Origin: JANMMJ01 sp964543235
Lineage (GTDB): Bacteria; Pseudomonadota; Alphaproteobacteria; Rhizobiales; Aestuariivirgaceae
Assembly: GCA_964543235.1 (NCBI GenBank)
Contig: CAZIXE010000107.1
Location: forward strand, 1-8,039
Direction: 5' to 3'
DNA: 8,039 nucleotides
Under the pieces are notes generated by a model that worked only from the letters and a program-made list of their open reading frames with translations, ran no database searches and had not been told where the DNA came from. Below are positions 6,767 through 8,039 of this stretch, piece after piece (the first letter of the stretch is position 1; every line of letters starts with the position of its first letter). The position numbers and the translations under genes were made by a program.

Positions 6767-6816
6767 CTTCGTGCCCGGATTATCATCCAGGTTCTCATCG
6801 TTCATATGGAGTGCAT

Positions 6817-6835
6817 CAGCGCTGGAAGGGCGCTG
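6817..6835 (+). promoter_or_regulatory. Leader hairpin next to the reductase ribosome binding site
   Basis: CAGCGC (6817-6822) and GCGCTG (6830-6835) form a perfect 6-bp GC-rich stem with loop TGGAAGG. It ends four bases before the Shine-Dalgarno AGGAGA (6840-6845), which is 7 bases from the reductase ATG. It may protect the 5' end of the mRNA or tune translation; alternatively it is an operator dyad in DNA. Confidence 0.3.
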
Positions 6836-6852
6836 CAACAGGAGACACCCAT

Positions 6853-7485
6853 ATGGACATCAGCATTCTCGGTACCGGAAACATGGCGCAGGGCCTCGCT
6901 TCCGTTCTTTCAAAGGCGGGTTATACCGTCACCCTCGGCTCGCGTGACGCAGCCAAGGCCAAGGAAATCGCCAGGTCACTTGGCGCAAATGTTAGTGGCG
7001 CGACAATCAGGGACGCGGCCGCCAGGTCGGACATTGTGGTCCTCGCCGTTCCCTTCGGTGCGGCTGCGGAGACCATTACCGCTGCGGGCGGACTGGCCGG
7101 CAAGGTGGTGGTCGACATCTCCAATCCGCTGACCGCTGACTACATGGGCCTGACCATTGGCCATGAGACTAGCGCCGCGGAAGAGATCCAGAAGCTCGCA
7201 CCCAAGGCCAAGGTTGTCAAAGCCTTCAACACCATCTTTGCATCGCTGTTCCAGGCGGGCGGCAGGGTGGGTGCAACCGCGGCGACGGTGTTCATCGCAG
7301 GCAACGACGAGGCCGCTAACAAGACCGTCGAAACAATCGCCAGGAAGGCGGGCTTCGAAGTGCAGCAGACCGGCGCATTGAAGCTGGCACGCTACCTCGA
7401 GCCGGTTGCCGGCCTCAATATCGTTCTCGGTTACGGGAAGGGCCTCGGCACCAACATCGCGCCGTCGTGGCTCAAGGCCGCCTGA
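6853..7485 (+). CDS. NADP-binding F420-reductase-like oxidoreductase (F420_oxidored family)
   Basis: A 210-residue soluble Rossmann-fold protein of the NADPH-dependent F420 reductase-like family. It starts with a dinucleotide-binding loop GTGNMAQG (7-14) after strand DISIL. Gly29-Ser30-Arg31 at the end of the second strand is the usual pocket for the NADP 2'-phosphate. Further family marks are VVLAVPF (62-68), VVDISNPL (86-93), VVKAFNT (121-127) and the C-terminal ARYLEPVAGLN stretch. The start is set by AGGAGA 7 bases upstream. Proteobacteria with this family mostly lack evident F420 use, so the partner substrate is probably not F420; a quinone, flavin or other small carbonyl compound is possible but not shown. 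It is followed 43 bases later by DoxX and preceded by the LysR-type gene, suggesting an inducible redox-stress unit. Confidence 0.88.
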   Translation: MDISILGTGNMAQGLASVLSKAGYTVTLGSRDAAKAKEIARSLGANVSGATIRDAAARSDIVVLAVPFGAAAETITAAGGLAGKVVVDISNPLTADYMGLTIGHETSAAEEIQKLAPKAKVVKAFNTIFASLFQAGGRVGATAATVFIAGNDEAANKTVETIARKAGFEVQQTGALKLARYLEPVAGLNIVLGYGKGLGTNIAPSWLKAA

Positions 7486-7528
7486 TCACGCGCTTCACGC
7501 TCAACATCAAGCCGAAAGGAACTGCATC

Positions 7529-7966
7529 ATGTCGTATGTTTCCGCTCACCCGTCGCCCATCAGCAGCGCTACCGCTACCCAGGCCGACCTCGCCGCCCTC
7601 ATTCTCCGCGTCACCATGGGTGCGTTCTTCCTCGCCCATGCCTGGCTGAAGATTGCAGTCTTCACACCGGCCGGAACGGCACAGTTTTTCGAGAGCATCG
7701 GCTTTCCGGGCGCGCTCGCCTATGTCGTCATCTTCGCCGAGCTGGCGGGCGGCATTGCGCTGATCGTCGGAGCATGGACGCGTTGGGTATCGCTGGCACT
7801 CGTGCCCATACTCCTCGGCTCGATTTATGCGCCGCATGGTGCCGCCGGCTTCTTCTTTTCGAACCAGGGCGGTGGCTGGGAATTCCCGGCTCTCTGGGCA
7901 GTCGCTCTGGTCGCGCAGGCGCTGCTCGGAAGTGGCGCCTATGCAGTGAAGTGGGGCCGCGGCTAA
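7529..7966 (+). CDS. DoxX-family inner-membrane protein
   Basis: A 145-residue protein with four predicted membrane helices (about 20-42, 60-80, 84-104 and 117-140), the length and layout of the DoxX/YphA family. Family-like residues include LRVTMGAFFLAHAWLKI in the first helix, FAELAGGIALIVGAWTRW in the second, and the YAPHGAAGFFFSNQGGGWEF loop before the fourth. The start is the ATG at 7529, with AAAGGA (7515-7520) 8 bases upstream; the frame is open to 7406, but that part overlaps the reductase gene and lacks family features. DoxX proteins are linked to thiol and oxidative stress and to membrane oxidoreductase partners, but the biochemical activity of most members is unknown. The close spacing after the reductase gene suggests co-transcription. 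Confidence 0.9.
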   Translation: MSYVSAHPSPISSATATQADLAALILRVTMGAFFLAHAWLKIAVFTPAGTAQFFESIGFPGALAYVVIFAELAGGIALIVGAWTRWVSLALVPILLGSIYAPHGAAGFFFSNQGGGWEFPALWAVALVAQALLGSGAYAVKWGRG

Positions 7967-7992
7967 GCCGTCGTCTTTCTCCCGTCGGGCCG

Positions 7993-8013
7993 CCTCTCCC
8001 GAAATGGGGGAGG
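7993..8013 (+). terminator. GC-rich hairpin after DoxX (terminator or intergenic palindrome)
   Basis: CCTCTCCC (7993-8000) pairs with GGGGGAGG (8006-8013) as an 8-bp stem with one T-G wobble and loop GAAAT, 26 bases after the DoxX stop. No T-run follows, so rho-independent termination is uncertain. The pyrimidine-rich tccctcccccc at the window end resembles a further arm of the C-rich palindromic elements common between genes in alphaproteobacteria. Confidence 0.4.
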
Positions 8014-8039
8014 ATGCACCTTGATCCGTCCCTCCCCCC

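Noticed and set aside
6325..6798. 157-codon minus-strand frame opposite the 3' half of the LysR-type gene
   Set aside because: Antisense shadow of the effector-binding domain; no motif or start signal.
5538..7966. LysR-reductase-DoxX block as a recently acquired island
   Set aside because: G+C is somewhat lower than in the ATPase gene (about 65% in one LysR block against about 70%), but there is no integrase, tRNA, direct-repeat border or strong composition break to support transfer.

Overview
The window looks like chromosomal DNA from a high-GC alphaproteobacterium, probably a Hyphomicrobiales (Rhizobiales) member. This rests on the style of the proteins (a YcbB-like L,D-transpeptidase beside an NtrC-type regulator) and on high G+C: hand counts of 60-base blocks give about 70% inside the metal ATPase gene and about 47% in one intergenic block. 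No rRNA, tRNA, CRISPR array, transposase or plasmid/phage gene was seen. The genus assignment is inference.

Left part (1-3482, minus strand): a sigma-54-dependent response regulator (REC-AAA+-Fis HTH, 492 aa) is followed 71 bases later by a secreted murein L,D-transpeptidase (643 aa). The two genes are co-directional and may form a transcription unit linking a phosphorelay to 3-3 cross-linking of peptidoglycan. No histidine kinase lies in the window.

Middle (3483-5537): a 243-base divergent intergenic region carries candidate back-to-back promoters around a dyad. It is followed on the plus strand by a P1B-type heavy-metal ATPase (603 aa). This ATPase has a TPCP membrane motif, no N-terminal metal-binding domain and an altered HP motif, so its metal cannot be read from the standard subclasses.

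Gap (5538-5823): 286 bases without a convincing gene, holding a long nested stem-loop, a smaller hairpin and a perfect CCATGC-N10-GCATGG dyad just before the next gene.

Right part (5824-7966, plus strand): a LysR-type regulator, an NADP-binding F420-reductase-like oxidoreductase and a DoxX-family membrane protein. The last two are 43 bases apart, each with a good ribosome binding site, and look like one redox-stress module under the regulator. A G/C-rich hairpin follows DoxX at the window end.

Most of the window is conventional. The points most worth a second look are the unassigned TPCP-class ATPase, the regulator/L,D-transpeptidase pairing with its GSFTGA loop, the LysR/reductase/DoxX module, and the structured intergenic DNA at 5568-5798. 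I did not find clear evidence of a wholly new system.
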